From: Candidatus Latescibacterota bacterium
Lineage (GTDB): Bacteria > Latescibacterota > UBA2968 > UBA8231
Assembly (NCBI GenBank): GCA_020852055.1
Contig: JADZBP010000185.1
Span: forward strand, 1-45,389
Direction: 5' to 3'
Length of the DNA stretch: 45,389 nucleotides
The position numbers and the translations under genes were made by a program. The notes under the pieces were generated by a model that worked only from the letters and a program-made list of their open reading frames with translations, did not search any database and was not told the DNA's origin. Positions 25,257 through 33,851 of the stretch are shown one piece after another (within the stretch, counting starts at the first letter, position 1; every line of letters starts with the position of its first letter).

Positions 25257-27491
25257 TCACACGGCTCGCATACGGGCCATCTCGGTCTGCATATCCACCA
25301 GTTTGCGGTACAACCCGTCCTCCTTGGCCAGCAACTCTTCGTGGGTGCCCCCCTCGACGATGCGCCCCTGGTCGAGCACCAGCAAGCGGTTGGCGTTCTT
25401 GAGGGTGGAGAGCCGGTGGGCGATGGCAAAGGTGGTGCGCCCGGCGATGAGCCGGCCCAGGGCTTCCTGGATCTCGTATTCGGTCTGGGTATCCACCGAA
25501 CTGGTCGCCTCGTCGAGGATGAGGATGCGCGGGTCGCTGATCAGGGCGCGGGCGATGGAGATGCGCTGGCGCTCGCCGCCCGAAAGCCGCGCCCCGCGTT
25601 CGCCCACCTCGGTGTCGTAGCCGTCGGGAAAGTGCATGATGAACTTGTGGGCATTGGCGGCCCGCGCCACGGCGATGACCTCCTCACGAGTGGCCTCGGG
25701 TTTGCCGTAGGCGATATTCTCGGCGATGCTGCCCTGGAAGAGCAGCGGCTCCTGCAGCACCACCCCGATCTGGGAGCGCAACTTCTGCTGGGCCAATTCC
25801 TGGATGGGCACCCCGTCGATGAGCACCTGGCCGTCGGTGGCGTCGTAGAAACGCGAGATCAGGTTCACCAGGGTGGACTTGCCCGCCCCGCTGGGTCCGA
25901 CGATGCCGATCATCTCCCCTGGTTTCACCGCGCAACTGACATTGTCGAGGATCCGCGCCGAGCCGTCGTAGGTGAAGCTGACCTGCTGGAATTCCACCGC
26001 CCCCTGCACCACCCCCGGATCCTTGGGCTGGCCGATGTCGGCGACCTCGGCGGGGGTGTCGAGGATCTCGAAGACCCGCTCGGCGCTGGTGGCGGCGCTC
26101 TCCAGCCGCTCCGAGAGCAGGCACAGGTCGCGCACCGGCTGGTAGAACATGGTCATGTAGGAGATGAAGAGCTGCAACTGGCCCACGCTCAGGTCGCCGC
26201 CCAGCACCTTGCGGCCGCCGTACCACCAGATGATCAGCGAGCCGATGGAGGTGACAAAGGTCATACTCGGCATAAAATAGGAGCGCATCCGGATGGCTTC
26301 CATGCGCGACCGGCGCACCTCGGCGTTGCGCCGGTCGAAGCGGCCGATCTCGCGGTGCTCCTGGGCAAAGGCCTTGACCACCTTGGCGCCGGGAATGGTG
26401 TCGGCCAGATGGGCGTTGAGCGAGGCGATGCGGCGCCAGATGCCGTGGAAGACCCAATGGATGCGCTTGCGGTAGAACAGGGTGCCGATCACCATCACCG
26501 GGGTGGGGGTCATCGCCAGCAGGGCCAACCTCCAGTCGGTGAAGAGCAGCACCAGGCCGATGCCCACCAGGGTCAGGATGGAGATCACCATCTCCTGGAA
26601 ACCCTCGGTGATGAACTCCTGCAGGCGTTCGGTGTCGCTGGTCACCCGGGTCATGATCCGCCCGGTGCTGTGCCGGTTGTAGAAACTCAGCGCCAGGAAT
26701 TGCAGATAGTTGTAGACCTCGGTCTGCAGGTCGTAGATCACCCGCTGCCCCAGCCAGCCCAGGGCATAGGCCCGCCCCCCGGCGATGAGGGCCCGGGCCG
26801 CGTACACCCCCAGGAGGCTCAGCACCGCGATCAGGAGCAGATCCGCGGCGTTGTCGGCGCGCGAATCGGGCACCAGCACGTTGTCGAGCAACCAGGCGTT
26901 GAACTGAGGCGGCACCAGGCTGATCCCCGTGAGACCCAGGGTGAGCAGGAAACCGAAGAGCGCCCGCCACTTGTAGGGCCGCACATAGTTGAAGAGCCGC
27001 CAGAAGGTCTCGGTCTTGCGGATGCAGTTGGGGCAGACCTTGCTGCCCGGCCGCAAGGCCCGGCCGCAGGTGGCGCAGTGCTCCACGGCGGGCAGGGCCG
27101 GCGGCGGTGCTTCCTCGGTGACCTCGCGGCCATCGCCCAGATCGGCCAGCGCTGCGCCCACCACCTGCGGCAGGGAGGAAAACTTGTAGTAGATGCTGGG
27201 GGAGAAACGCAACAGCTCGACCGTTTCGTCGGCCAGGTCGGCCAGCAGGACCCCGTTGCCCACGTAGTTCTTGCTGTGGACCCGCTGCACCTGCTGGAGG
27301 GGGAAAATCGCCGTGTGCCCGTCCTGGTGGAGGACCAGCAGGCGCTCGTCGGTGAGGGCCAGCCACGACTGCCCGTAGCGGCCCCGGGGAGTGATATCGG
27401 CCGAGAGCAGGACCAGGAGCAGTTCACCCGGGTGCAGTTGGCCGCGCAGGCGGGCGGCGATCTCCGGGGAGATGGGTTCTACCAGATTCAC
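25257..27491 (-). CDS. ABC exporter (TMD-NBD half transporter) with PH-like and zinc-ribbon N-terminus
   Basis: The 744-residue protein is a fused transmembrane/ATPase half exporter. Ahead of the six-helix membrane domain is an unusual N-terminal part: a PH-like beta domain (SWLALTDERLLVLHQDG, about residues 42-58) and a zinc ribbon with Cys139, Cys142, Cys153 and Cys156. The ATPase has Walker A GPSGAGKS, signature LSGGERQR, Walker B ILILDEAT and the H-loop AIAHRLST. It would move a lipid, peptide or polymer across the membrane as a dimer. The GTG at 27491 follows AGAGAGG and lies downstream of the promoter at 27531-27559; an ATG at 27596 precedes that promoter and is rejected. Confidence 0.93.
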   Translation of the reverse strand: MNLVEPISPEIAARLRGQLHPGELLLVLLSADITPRGRYGQSWLALTDERLLVLHQDGHTAIFPLQQVQRVHSKNYVGNGVLLADLADETVELLRFSPSIYYKFSSLPQVVGAALADLGDGREVTEEAPPPALPAVEHCATCGRALRPGSKVCPNCIRKTETFWRLFNYVRPYKWRALFGFLLTLGLTGISLVPPQFNAWLLDNVLVPDSRADNAADLLLIAVLSLLGVYAARALIAGGRAYALGWLGQRVIYDLQTEVYNYLQFLALSFYNRHSTGRIMTRVTSDTERLQEFITEGFQEMVISILTLVGIGLVLLFTDWRLALLAMTPTPVMVIGTLFYRKRIHWVFHGIWRRIASLNAHLADTIPGAKVVKAFAQEHREIGRFDRRNAEVRRSRMEAIRMRSYFMPSMTFVTSIGSLIIWWYGGRKVLGGDLSVGQLQLFISYMTMFYQPVRDLCLLSERLESAATSAERVFEILDTPAEVADIGQPKDPGVVQGAVEFQQVSFTYDGSARILDNVSCAVKPGEMIGIVGPSGAGKSTLVNLISRFYDATDGQVLIDGVPIQELAQQKLRSQIGVVLQEPLLFQGSIAENIAYGKPEATREEVIAVARAANAHKFIMHFPDGYDTEVGERGARLSGGERQRISIARALISDPRILILDEATSSVDTQTEYEIQEALGRLIAGRTTFAIAHRLSTLKNANRLLVLDQGRIVEGGTHEELLAKEDGLYRKLVDMQTEMARMRAV

Positions 27492-27530
27492 GCCGGCCTC
27501 TCTCTGCGCCCTATTGCCATACTTGTTTTT

Positions 27531-27559
27531 TCTATATTTTTGGGATTGGTGTTTGTAAA
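27531..27559 (-). promoter_or_regulatory. Promoter of the ABC exporter operon
   Basis: On the minus strand TTTACA (27559-27554) is followed after 17 bases by TATAGA (27536-27531), about 40 bases before the GTG start. It occupies the AT-rich gap shared with the divergent glcD-like gene. Confidence 0.6.
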
Positions 27560-27594
27560 CTAACCCATCCCGATACCCCTGGCAACCTGCCGCC

Positions 27595-29082
27595 ATGCTG
27601 CTGCCCCAACCCGACCCCCAGCGCCTCCAGTTGCGCCCCCAGCTTCTGCGCGGCCTGCAAGAAATCCTGCGCCCCGATCAGGTGATCCACCGCCCCGAGG
27701 ACCTGGCGGTATACGAATGCGACGCCCTCTCCGCCTACCGCCAGCAGCCCCTGGCCGTGGCCCTGCCCGAATCCACCGCCGAGGTCTCGGCCCTGATGCG
27801 CCTGTGCCACCAGTTGCAATTGCCCCTGGTGCCCTGGGGGGCCGGCACCGGGCTGTCGGGCGGCGCCCTGCCGCTGCAGGATGGCCTGCTCTTGAGCCTG
27901 GCCCGCCTCAATCGCATCCTCGATGTCGATCTGGCCAACCGCACCGTCAGTGTGCAGCCGGGGGTCACCAATCTCAACGTCACCAACGCGGTACGGGCCC
28001 AGGGTTTCTACTACGCTCCCGACCCCTCCAGCCAGATCGCCTGTACCGTGGGCGGCAACATCGCCGAGAACGCCGGCGGGGTGCACTGCCTCAAATACGG
28101 CACCACCACCAATAACGTGCTGGGCGCCGAGGTGGTGCTGGCCGACGGCGAGGTAGTGCGCCTGGGCGGCAAAGGCATGGACCAGGGCGGGTACGATCTG
28201 CTGGCCCTCATCACCGGTTCCGAGGGGCTGTTGGGCATCATCACCGAGGCGGTGCTGCGCATCCTGCCCCGCCCGGAAAAGGCGCGGGCGATGATGGCCG
28301 CCTATGACAGCGTCGAGCAGGCTGGCCAGGCGGTGGCTGCCATCATCGGCGCCGGCATGGTGCCGGCAGGCATGGAGATCATGGACCGGCTCTCCATCGA
28401 GGCGGTGGAGTCCTTCATGGGGGCGGGTTATCCCCGCGACGTGGAGGCGCTGCTGCTGGTGGAGTTGGACGGAGCGGCCAGCGAGGTGGACCACCTCATC
28501 GGCACGGTGGAGGAGTTGCTGCGCCAGAGCGGGGCCACCGAGATCCGCAGCGCCCGCAACGAGGAGGAGCGCCTCAAGATGTGGGCCGGCCGCAAGGCCG
28601 CCTTCCCGGCCATGGGCCGGCTCAGCCCGGACTACTACTGCATGGACGGCACCATCCCGCGCCGCGCTCTGCCCCAGGTGCTGGGCCGCATCCAGGAGTT
28701 GTCGGCGCAGCAGGGCCTGCGGGTGGCCAACGTCTTCCACGCCGGCGACGGCAACCTCCACCCCCTCATCCTCTACGACAGCAACCAACCCGGCGAACTG
28801 GAGAAGGCCGAGGAACTGGGCCTGGAGATTCTCCGGGTGTGTGTGGCGGTGGGCGGAGTGCTCAGCGGCGAACACGGCATCGGCATCGAGAAGCAGGAAT
28901 TGATGGACTACATGTTCACCGCGGAGGATCTGGAGGCGCAGCGGCGGATCAAGACCGCCCTCGATCCGCTCTGGCTGCTCAACCCGGGCAAGGTTTATCC
29001 GGTGCTGCACCGCTGCATCGAGGGGGGCCGGGTCCACGTGCATAAAGGCGACGATCGTTTCGCCCATCTGGAGCGTTTCTGA
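27595..29082 (+). CDS. glcD: Glycolate oxidase subunit GlcD-like FAD-linked oxidase
   Basis: The 495-residue protein is a full-length FAD-linked oxidase of the GlcD/D-lactate dehydrogenase family. The PCMH-type FAD domain shows VPWGAGTGLSGGALP and QIACTVGGNIAENAGG, followed by the C-terminal cap with VANVFHAGDGNLHPLI and SGEHGIGIEKQELM near residue 440. It would oxidise a 2-hydroxy acid (glycolate, D-lactate or similar). The companion GlcE follows with a one-base stop/start overlap. No clear ribosome binding site precedes the ATG at 27595. Confidence 0.92.
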   Translation: MLLPQPDPQRLQLRPQLLRGLQEILRPDQVIHRPEDLAVYECDALSAYRQQPLAVALPESTAEVSALMRLCHQLQLPLVPWGAGTGLSGGALPLQDGLLLSLARLNRILDVDLANRTVSVQPGVTNLNVTNAVRAQGFYYAPDPSSQIACTVGGNIAENAGGVHCLKYGTTTNNVLGAEVVLADGEVVRLGGKGMDQGGYDLLALITGSEGLLGIITEAVLRILPRPEKARAMMAAYDSVEQAGQAVAAIIGAGMVPAGMEIMDRLSIEAVESFMGAGYPRDVEALLLVELDGAASEVDHLIGTVEELLRQSGATEIRSARNEEERLKMWAGRKAAFPAMGRLSPDYYCMDGTIPRRALPQVLGRIQELSAQQGLRVANVFHAGDGNLHPLILYDSNQPGELEKAEELGLEILRVCVAVGGVLSGEHGIGIEKQELMDYMFTAEDLEAQRRIKTALDPLWLLNPGKVYPVLHRCIEGGRVHVHKGDDRFAHLERF

Positions 29083-30206
29083 TGGCCGCCCGGTGCACCG
29101 CCGAGGTGGTACAGGAACAGGTGCGCCAGGCCCTCGACCAGCGCCGCCCGCTGCGCCTCTTCGCCGGGCGCAGCAAGGACCGGCTGGGCTGTCGGGCAGG
29201 CGCCCCGCTGCCCCTCGATCTTTCCGGCCTCGACCAGTTGGTCAGCTACGAGCCGCGCGAACTGATCCTGGTGGTGCAGCCGGGCATGAAACTGCGGGCG
29301 GTGGAGGAATTGCTGGCCGGCGAAAACCAGCACCTGCCCTTCGAGCCGCCGCACTGGGGAGAGGCCGCCACCATCGGCGGGGCGATGGCCTGCAACCTGG
29401 CGGGACCGCGGCGTTTCAAGGCCGGCGGCCTGCGCGATTTTGTCCTGGGCCTGGAGATGATCGACGGCTGCGGCCAGCGTATCCGCGGCGGCGGCAGGGT
29501 GGTCAAGAATGTCACCGGCTACGACCTGCCCCGCACCCTGTGCGGCAGCTTCGGCACCCTGGGACCGCTGACCGAACTGTGTTTCAAGGTGTGGCCCCGG
29601 CCCGCCGCCGAGCAGACCCTGGTGGTCCACGGGCTGTCGCTCGCCACTGCCGTGGAGCGGATGACCCATCTGGCCGGCCGCCCCTGGGAACTCACCGGCC
29701 TGGCCTACACCGCCGCCCGTCTGCTGCTCCGGGTCGAGGGACCCGCACCGGCAGTGGCCGCCCAGGTGCAGCTGCTCGGCAATCTCGTCGGCGGCGAGCA
29801 GACCCTGATGGAGGACACGGCCTCGCGCACCTGCTGGCGGGAGTTGCGCGAACTGGAGGCCCTGCAGCCCGGCACCGGCGAGGTGCTGTGGCGTTTCTCC
29901 CAGCCGCCCGCCGAAGCGGCGCGCCTGCACCAGGCCCTGGAGCCCCAGGGCCTGGCCCGCTACGCCATCGACTGGGGCGGCGGCCTGTTGTGGGCGGTAT
30001 TGCCGGCTGCAACTCCAGCCTCGGCCCTGCACCAGCAAGCCCTCGCCCATCAGGGCCTGGCCTGGCGTTTCGCCACCGGCCCCGACGACACCAACGAGGC
30101 GGCCTTCACCCCGCTGGCTCCGGGCCTGGCCCGCGTCAATCAGCAGCTCAAATCCGCCTTCGACCCGCAGGGCCTCTTCAATCCGGGGAGGATGGGCGCG
30201 GTCTGA
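29082..30206 (+). CDS. glcE: Glycolate oxidase subunit GlcE-like FAD-binding protein
   Basis: The 374-residue protein is the shorter FAD-binding companion of GlcD, with LFAGRSKDRLGCRAG near the N-terminus and the flavin segment EAATIGGAMACNLAGPRR, then RVVKNVTGYDLPRTLCGSFGTLG, typical of GlcE. It overlaps the glcD stop by one base (TGATG). The third usual subunit, the Fe-S protein GlcF, is absent: a DUF2905 gene follows instead. Electron output from the complex is therefore unexplained in this window. Confidence 0.9.
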   Translation: MAARCTAEVVQEQVRQALDQRRPLRLFAGRSKDRLGCRAGAPLPLDLSGLDQLVSYEPRELILVVQPGMKLRAVEELLAGENQHLPFEPPHWGEAATIGGAMACNLAGPRRFKAGGLRDFVLGLEMIDGCGQRIRGGGRVVKNVTGYDLPRTLCGSFGTLGPLTELCFKVWPRPAAEQTLVVHGLSLATAVERMTHLAGRPWELTGLAYTAARLLLRVEGPAPAVAAQVQLLGNLVGGEQTLMEDTASRTCWRELRELEALQPGTGEVLWRFSQPPAEAARLHQALEPQGLARYAIDWGGGLLWAVLPAATPASALHQQALAHQGLAWRFATGPDDTNEAAFTPLAPGLARVNQQLKSAFDPQGLFNPGRMGAV

Positions 30207-30208
30207 GT

Positions 30209-30430
30209 ATGACCCCCATGCCCAAACTACTGATCGCCGCCGGCGCGCTCCTCATCCTGGCCGGCCTGCTCTGGCACTTCGGCGGCAAGTACCTCTCACT
30301 GGGCCGGCTGCCCGGCGACATTGCCATCGAGCGCGAGAACTTCAGCTTCTACTTCCCCCTGGGCACCTGCCTGCTGATCAGCGCCGTCCTCTCCCTGGCC
30401 CTTTACCTCTTCGACCAGTTCCGCAAATAG
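30209..30430 (+). CDS. DUF2905-family small membrane protein
   Basis: The 73-residue protein has two transmembrane helices (KLLIAAGALLILAGLLWHF and PLGTCLLISAVLSLALYLF) flanking the signature LGRLPGDIAIERENFSFYFPL, which defines DUF2905. Its function is unknown. It begins two bases after glcE and ends one base short of the converging dehydratase-like gene, with no terminator between. Confidence 0.9.
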   Translation: MTPMPKLLIAAGALLILAGLLWHFGGKYLSLGRLPGDIAIERENFSFYFPLGTCLLISAVLSLALYLFDQFRK

Positions 30431-30431
30431 C

Positions 30432-31616
30432 TCAGAACACCTGCCCGGCCCGGTACCCCGGCGGCGGGGTGGGTTCGCCGCTGAGCCACTGGGCCCGCTG
30501 GCGCTGCGCCCACACGTACTGGTAGTCATAACTGGGGTCAGGGGGCGAGACATTGCCCCGCGAGGGGTACTTGGCGATGGCCTCCTCCACCAGGTCCACC
30601 CCCAGCCCCGGCGCGTCGGGCACCAGGATATGGCTGTCCTTGATCTGCGGCTGGCCGGTCATCACCTCGTGGCGCTGCGGCACGTCGTCTTCCAGGTGCT
30701 CGAGGATGAGGAAGTTGGGCAGGGTGGCCAAGAGATGTACCGCCGCCATCTCGGCCACCGGCCCCAGCGAGCCGTCGTGCGGGGCCATGGTGATGTAGTG
30801 GGCCTCGGCCATAGCGGCGATCTTCTTCATCTGCAGCAGGCCACCGGCCCGCCCGGTGTCGGGCTGCACCACGTCGATGATCTCCCGCTCGATCAATTCC
30901 CGCACCCCGTAGATGCCGGCGTGGCGCTCCCCGGCGGCGATGGGGATGTCCACCGCCTCGGCCACGCGGGCAATGGCCTCGATGTTCTCGGGCGCCACCG
31001 GGTCCTCGTAGAAGAGCAGATCGAATTCCTCCAGCCGGCGGCCCAGGGCGATGGCGTCGCGGGTGGTCAGCCAGGGGGGGCCGTGTACGTCCACCATCAG
31101 GTCCACTGCCAGCCCCACTTCCTCGCGGATGGCAGCCACCGTCTCGACACAGTTCTTGAGACCGCCGGTTTTGACCGCGTCGTAGCCGCGATCGACCAGC
31201 TCGCGGGCCCGCTCGGCGCTGTGGGCATGGGCGTAGATGCGGATGTGATCGCGCATCTTGCCGCCCAGCAGGCTCCACACCGGCACCCCCAGGGCTTTGC
31301 CCTTGAGGTCCCACAGCGCCATCTCGATGCCGGTCATGGCGCCGCTGCCGACGATGCCGGTCATGCCGTGGCCCATCATCGCCACCATCATCTTGTGCCA
31401 CAGGCGCTCGATATGGCCCGGATCCTCGCCCACCAGCAGCGGGGCCAGGTCATTGATGGCCGTCTCCACCACCCGCGGCCAGCCGCTGGCCTCCCCCACC
31501 CCATAGATCCCCTCGTCGGTAAACACCTTCACAAAAAGCCAGTTACGGGCGGCCCAGCCCCCGGCCTCGGGGGGGGCGGCGTGCATCAGGTAGGTCTGGA
31601 TCCGGGTGATTTTCAT
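30432..31616 (-). CDS. Mandelate racemase/muconate lactonizing-family sugar-acid dehydratase
   Basis: The 394-residue protein is an enolase-superfamily barrel with a capping domain. The metal ligands are recognisable as the aspartate in LMVDVHGPPW, the glutamate in LFYEDPVAPEN and the glutamate in AAGERHAGIYG; MAPHDGSLGPVAEMAAVHL supplies a histidine as in D-galactonate dehydratase, and YDAVKTGG provides the K-x-G/K base region. The family dehydrates or racemises sugar acids and other carboxylates; galactonate-type dehydration is plausible but not proven. The start is the ATG at 31616 after GGGAGCAGG; the longer frame from 31835 is rejected. Confidence 0.88.
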   Translation of the reverse strand: MKITRIQTYLMHAAPPEAGGWAARNWLFVKVFTDEGIYGVGEASGWPRVVETAINDLAPLLVGEDPGHIERLWHKMMVAMMGHGMTGIVGSGAMTGIEMALWDLKGKALGVPVWSLLGGKMRDHIRIYAHAHSAERARELVDRGYDAVKTGGLKNCVETVAAIREEVGLAVDLMVDVHGPPWLTTRDAIALGRRLEEFDLLFYEDPVAPENIEAIARVAEAVDIPIAAGERHAGIYGVRELIEREIIDVVQPDTGRAGGLLQMKKIAAMAEAHYITMAPHDGSLGPVAEMAAVHLLATLPNFLILEHLEDDVPQRHEVMTGQPQIKDSHILVPDAPGLGVDLVEEAIAKYPSRGNVSPPDPSYDYQYVWAQRQRAQWLSGEPTPPPGYRAGQVF

Positions 31617-31691
31617 CGCCTGCTCCCTGGGTATGAAGTCCGGGGGGAAGTATAGGAAATGCCGCAACCCGGCTCCAGCGATCTGCCGGGT

Positions 31692-31721
31692 TTGACAGGC
31701 CCCCTTGTTTTTCATTAATTT
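31692..31721 (+). promoter_or_regulatory. Promoter candidate upstream of the polyprenyl synthase
   Basis: A perfect TTGACA (31692-31697) is followed after 17-18 bases by TTAATT/TAATTT, in an AT-rich gap. A start near 31728 would rule out the in-frame ATG at 31705 and supports the internal TTG as the start. The -10 box is weak. Confidence 0.4.
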
Positions 31722-31803
31722 GTCCTTTTCTAATAGTTTAGGGCGCAATGCGCCGCCGCGTTCCCCCCTGGGTTCCGGCGCACTTCTTCTGAGCGGGTCT
31801 ACT

Positions 31804-32781
31804 TTGTCTCTTGCGGCGAAAGTGCTGGGCTCCATCCAGGCCGAACTCGATCTCTTCGAGCAACGCCTGGATCAAGCCTTGCAATCCGAGGTCGAACTGG
31901 TGCACCAGGTGGCCCGCTACCTGGCGCCGCTCAAGGGCAAACGCCTGCGGCCGGCCCTGGCCGTGCTCAGCGCCCGGGCGGTGGGCGGCTGGGACGACCG
32001 CATCATCGACGCCGGGGTGGCCGTGGAGATGATCCACACCGCCACCATGATCCACGACGACGTGGTCGATGCCGCCGGGACGCGCCGGGGCAAGGAGACG
32101 GTCAACGCGGCGTGGGACAGCCGCATCGCCGTGCTGATGGGCGACTTCCTGCTCTCGCGGGCCCTCAATATCCTGGTGGACCTCAAGAACCAGCAGGCGC
32201 TCGAAACCGTCTCCAGGGTCACCGAGCGGCTGAGTCAGGGCGAGATCTACGAAATCCAGATCGGCCAGCAGACCGACACCCGCGAAGCATCCTATTTCGC
32301 CATGGTCAGCGACAAGACGGCTTCATTGATCGCCGCCTCCTGCAAGCTGGGCCCCATCCTGGTGGGCGCCCCGCCGCAGATCGTCGAAGCCATGGGCCAG
32401 TACGGAGAGGCTCTGGGCCTGGCCTTCCAGATCGCCGACGACGTGCTCGACTTCACCGGCGACGCCGATACCCTGGGCAAGCCGGTGGGCCACGATCTGC
32501 GCGAAGGCAAGATCACCCTGCCCCTGATCCGCGCCCTGGCGGCGGCCCCGCCAGCCGAGCGGCAGGCCACCGAAGGGCTACTGCGGCAGGCAGAGAAAAC
32601 CGAGGCCGAATGGGGGCAGATCGTCGCCTTCGTCGAGCGGCACCAGGGCCTACGCTCGGCCCGCCAGACCGCCCGCCAGTACGGGGAGCGGGCCGAGGAG
32701 TGCCTGCAAGCCCTCCCGGCCTCTTTCGCGCGGCTGGCCCTGCAGCAGGCGGCGCGGCTGGTCGTGGAGCGCGACAACTAG
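31804..32781 (+). CDS. Trans-polyprenyl diphosphate synthase (octaprenyl/heptaprenyl type)
   Basis: The enzyme has the two aspartate-rich motifs of the family, MIHDDVVDAAGTRRG and QIADDVLDFTGDA, plus GKRLRPALAVLSARAVGG, and a length near 325 residues from the TTG at 31804 (E. coli IspB is about 323). It lengthens isoprenoid chains for the quinone side chain or cell-wall carriers. The start is uncertain: TTG at 31804 or GTG at 31822 give the usual N-terminus, while the ATG at 31705 precedes the promoter candidate. The apbE gene follows after three bases. Confidence 0.9.
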   Translation: MSLAAKVLGSIQAELDLFEQRLDQALQSEVELVHQVARYLAPLKGKRLRPALAVLSARAVGGWDDRIIDAGVAVEMIHTATMIHDDVVDAAGTRRGKETVNAAWDSRIAVLMGDFLLSRALNILVDLKNQQALETVSRVTERLSQGEIYEIQIGQQTDTREASYFAMVSDKTASLIAASCKLGPILVGAPPQIVEAMGQYGEALGLAFQIADDVLDFTGDADTLGKPVGHDLREGKITLPLIRALAAAPPAERQATEGLLRQAEKTEAEWGQIVAFVERHQGLRSARQTARQYGERAEECLQALPASFARLALQQAARLVVERDN

Positions 32782-32784
32782 CCA

Positions 32785-33810
32785 GTGGCCAAAAAGGCCG
32801 GCTGGCTGCTGGGGGCCGCCGGACTGCTGGCGGTTCTGCTCCTGCTGCCGGCACCGGAAACAGCCGCCCCGACAATCCGGACCCACCTGGCCATGGGCAC
32901 GGTGGTGACCCTCAAGCTCTACGGGGTGGAAGAGGGGGCGGCCGGGCCGCTGATGGACCTGGCCTTTGCGGCCATCGACCGGGTCGATACCCTGATGAGC
33001 CGCCACCTGGAGGCCAGCGAGCTGAGCCGCATCAACCGGCTGGCCGGCGAACAGGTAGTGGCAACGGCGCCGGAGATCATCCAGGTGTTGGAACGCGCCC
33101 AGTATTTTGCCGGGCTCTCGGGCGGGGCCTTCGATGTCACGGTGGGTGCGGTGTCGCGTCTGTGGGATTTTCCGCATGCCCGGATGCCGCCCGCGGCAGA
33201 CCGATTGACCGCAGCCCTGCCCCTGGTCGATTACCGGCAGTTGCAGGTGCAGCAGGGCCAGGTTCGTTTCCTTCGCCCCGGTTTATACCTGGATCTGGGG
33301 GCTGTGGGCAAAGGTTTTGCCGCCGACCAGGCAGTGGCCGCCCTGCAGCAGGCCGGCGTGGCCTGTGGCCTGGTCGACGTGAGCGGCAACATCCGTTTCT
33401 GGGGCCACAAGCCCGACGGCTGGCCCTGGCGCCTGGGGGTCAAACACCCCCGCCGGGCCGATCAGCAACTCGAAGTGGACGATCTGGGCCTACCGGCCCT
33501 GGCCACCTCGGGTGACTACGAACAGTATTTTGAGTACCGTGGAGAGCGTTTCCATCACCTCCTCGATCCGGCCACCGGGTACCCAGCCGGCCGGGCCATC
33601 AGCGCCACGGTGTGGGCCGAAACCGCCACCGACGCCGATATCCTCTCGACGACGGTGTTTGTGCTGGGACCGGAAGCGGGCCTGAAACTGATCGCCAGCC
33701 TGCCCCGGACCGAGGCCCTGGTTTTTTTCGAAGAAGGGGGCCAGCTGCGCCACCGGGTCTCGGCGGGCCTGGAAGGCCGGTTCCGTTTTGCCGCTGCCCC
33801 GGGAGATTGA
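32785..33810 (+). CDS. apbE: FAD:protein FMN transferase (ApbE)
   Basis: The 341-residue protein starts at a GTG three bases after the prenyl synthase and has a membrane or signal segment (WLLGAAGLLAVLLLLP). ApbE signatures are clear: HLAMGTVVTLKLYG, LDLGAVGKGFAADQAV, LATSGDYEQYF, HHLLDPATGYPAGRA and the metal-binding TATDADILSTTVFVLG. It attaches FMN covalently to threonine or serine residues of membrane redox proteins such as NqrC/RnfG-type subunits. The glycine-rich GGD segment reads VSGNIRFWG. Its stop codon is embedded in the -35 region of secDF. Confidence 0.95.
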   Translation: MAKKAGWLLGAAGLLAVLLLLPAPETAAPTIRTHLAMGTVVTLKLYGVEEGAAGPLMDLAFAAIDRVDTLMSRHLEASELSRINRLAGEQVVATAPEIIQVLERAQYFAGLSGGAFDVTVGAVSRLWDFPHARMPPAADRLTAALPLVDYRQLQVQQGQVRFLRPGLYLDLGAVGKGFAADQAVAALQQAGVACGLVDVSGNIRFWGHKPDGWPWRLGVKHPRRADQQLEVDDLGLPALATSGDYEQYFEYRGERFHHLLDPATGYPAGRAISATVWAETATDADILSTTVFVLGPEAGLKLIASLPRTEALVFFEEGGQLRHRVSAGLEGRFRFAAAPGD

Positions 33811-33834
33811 TAGCCGTTAAATCGACCGTATTCA
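33807..33834 (+). promoter_or_regulatory. Possible promoter of secDF
   Basis: TTGATA (33807-33812), which contains the apbE stop codon, is followed after 16 bases by TATTCA (33829-33834). The boxes are weak, and a second AT-rich TATAAC lies only five bases from the secDF start. Read-through from apbE is equally plausible. Confidence 0.35.
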
Positions 33835-33851
33835 ACTCGAGAGTATAACGC

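Noticed and set aside
27532..29067. 511-residue open frame on the minus strand over glcD
   Set aside because: It has low-complexity composition and no motif, while the plus strand gives a complete GlcD.
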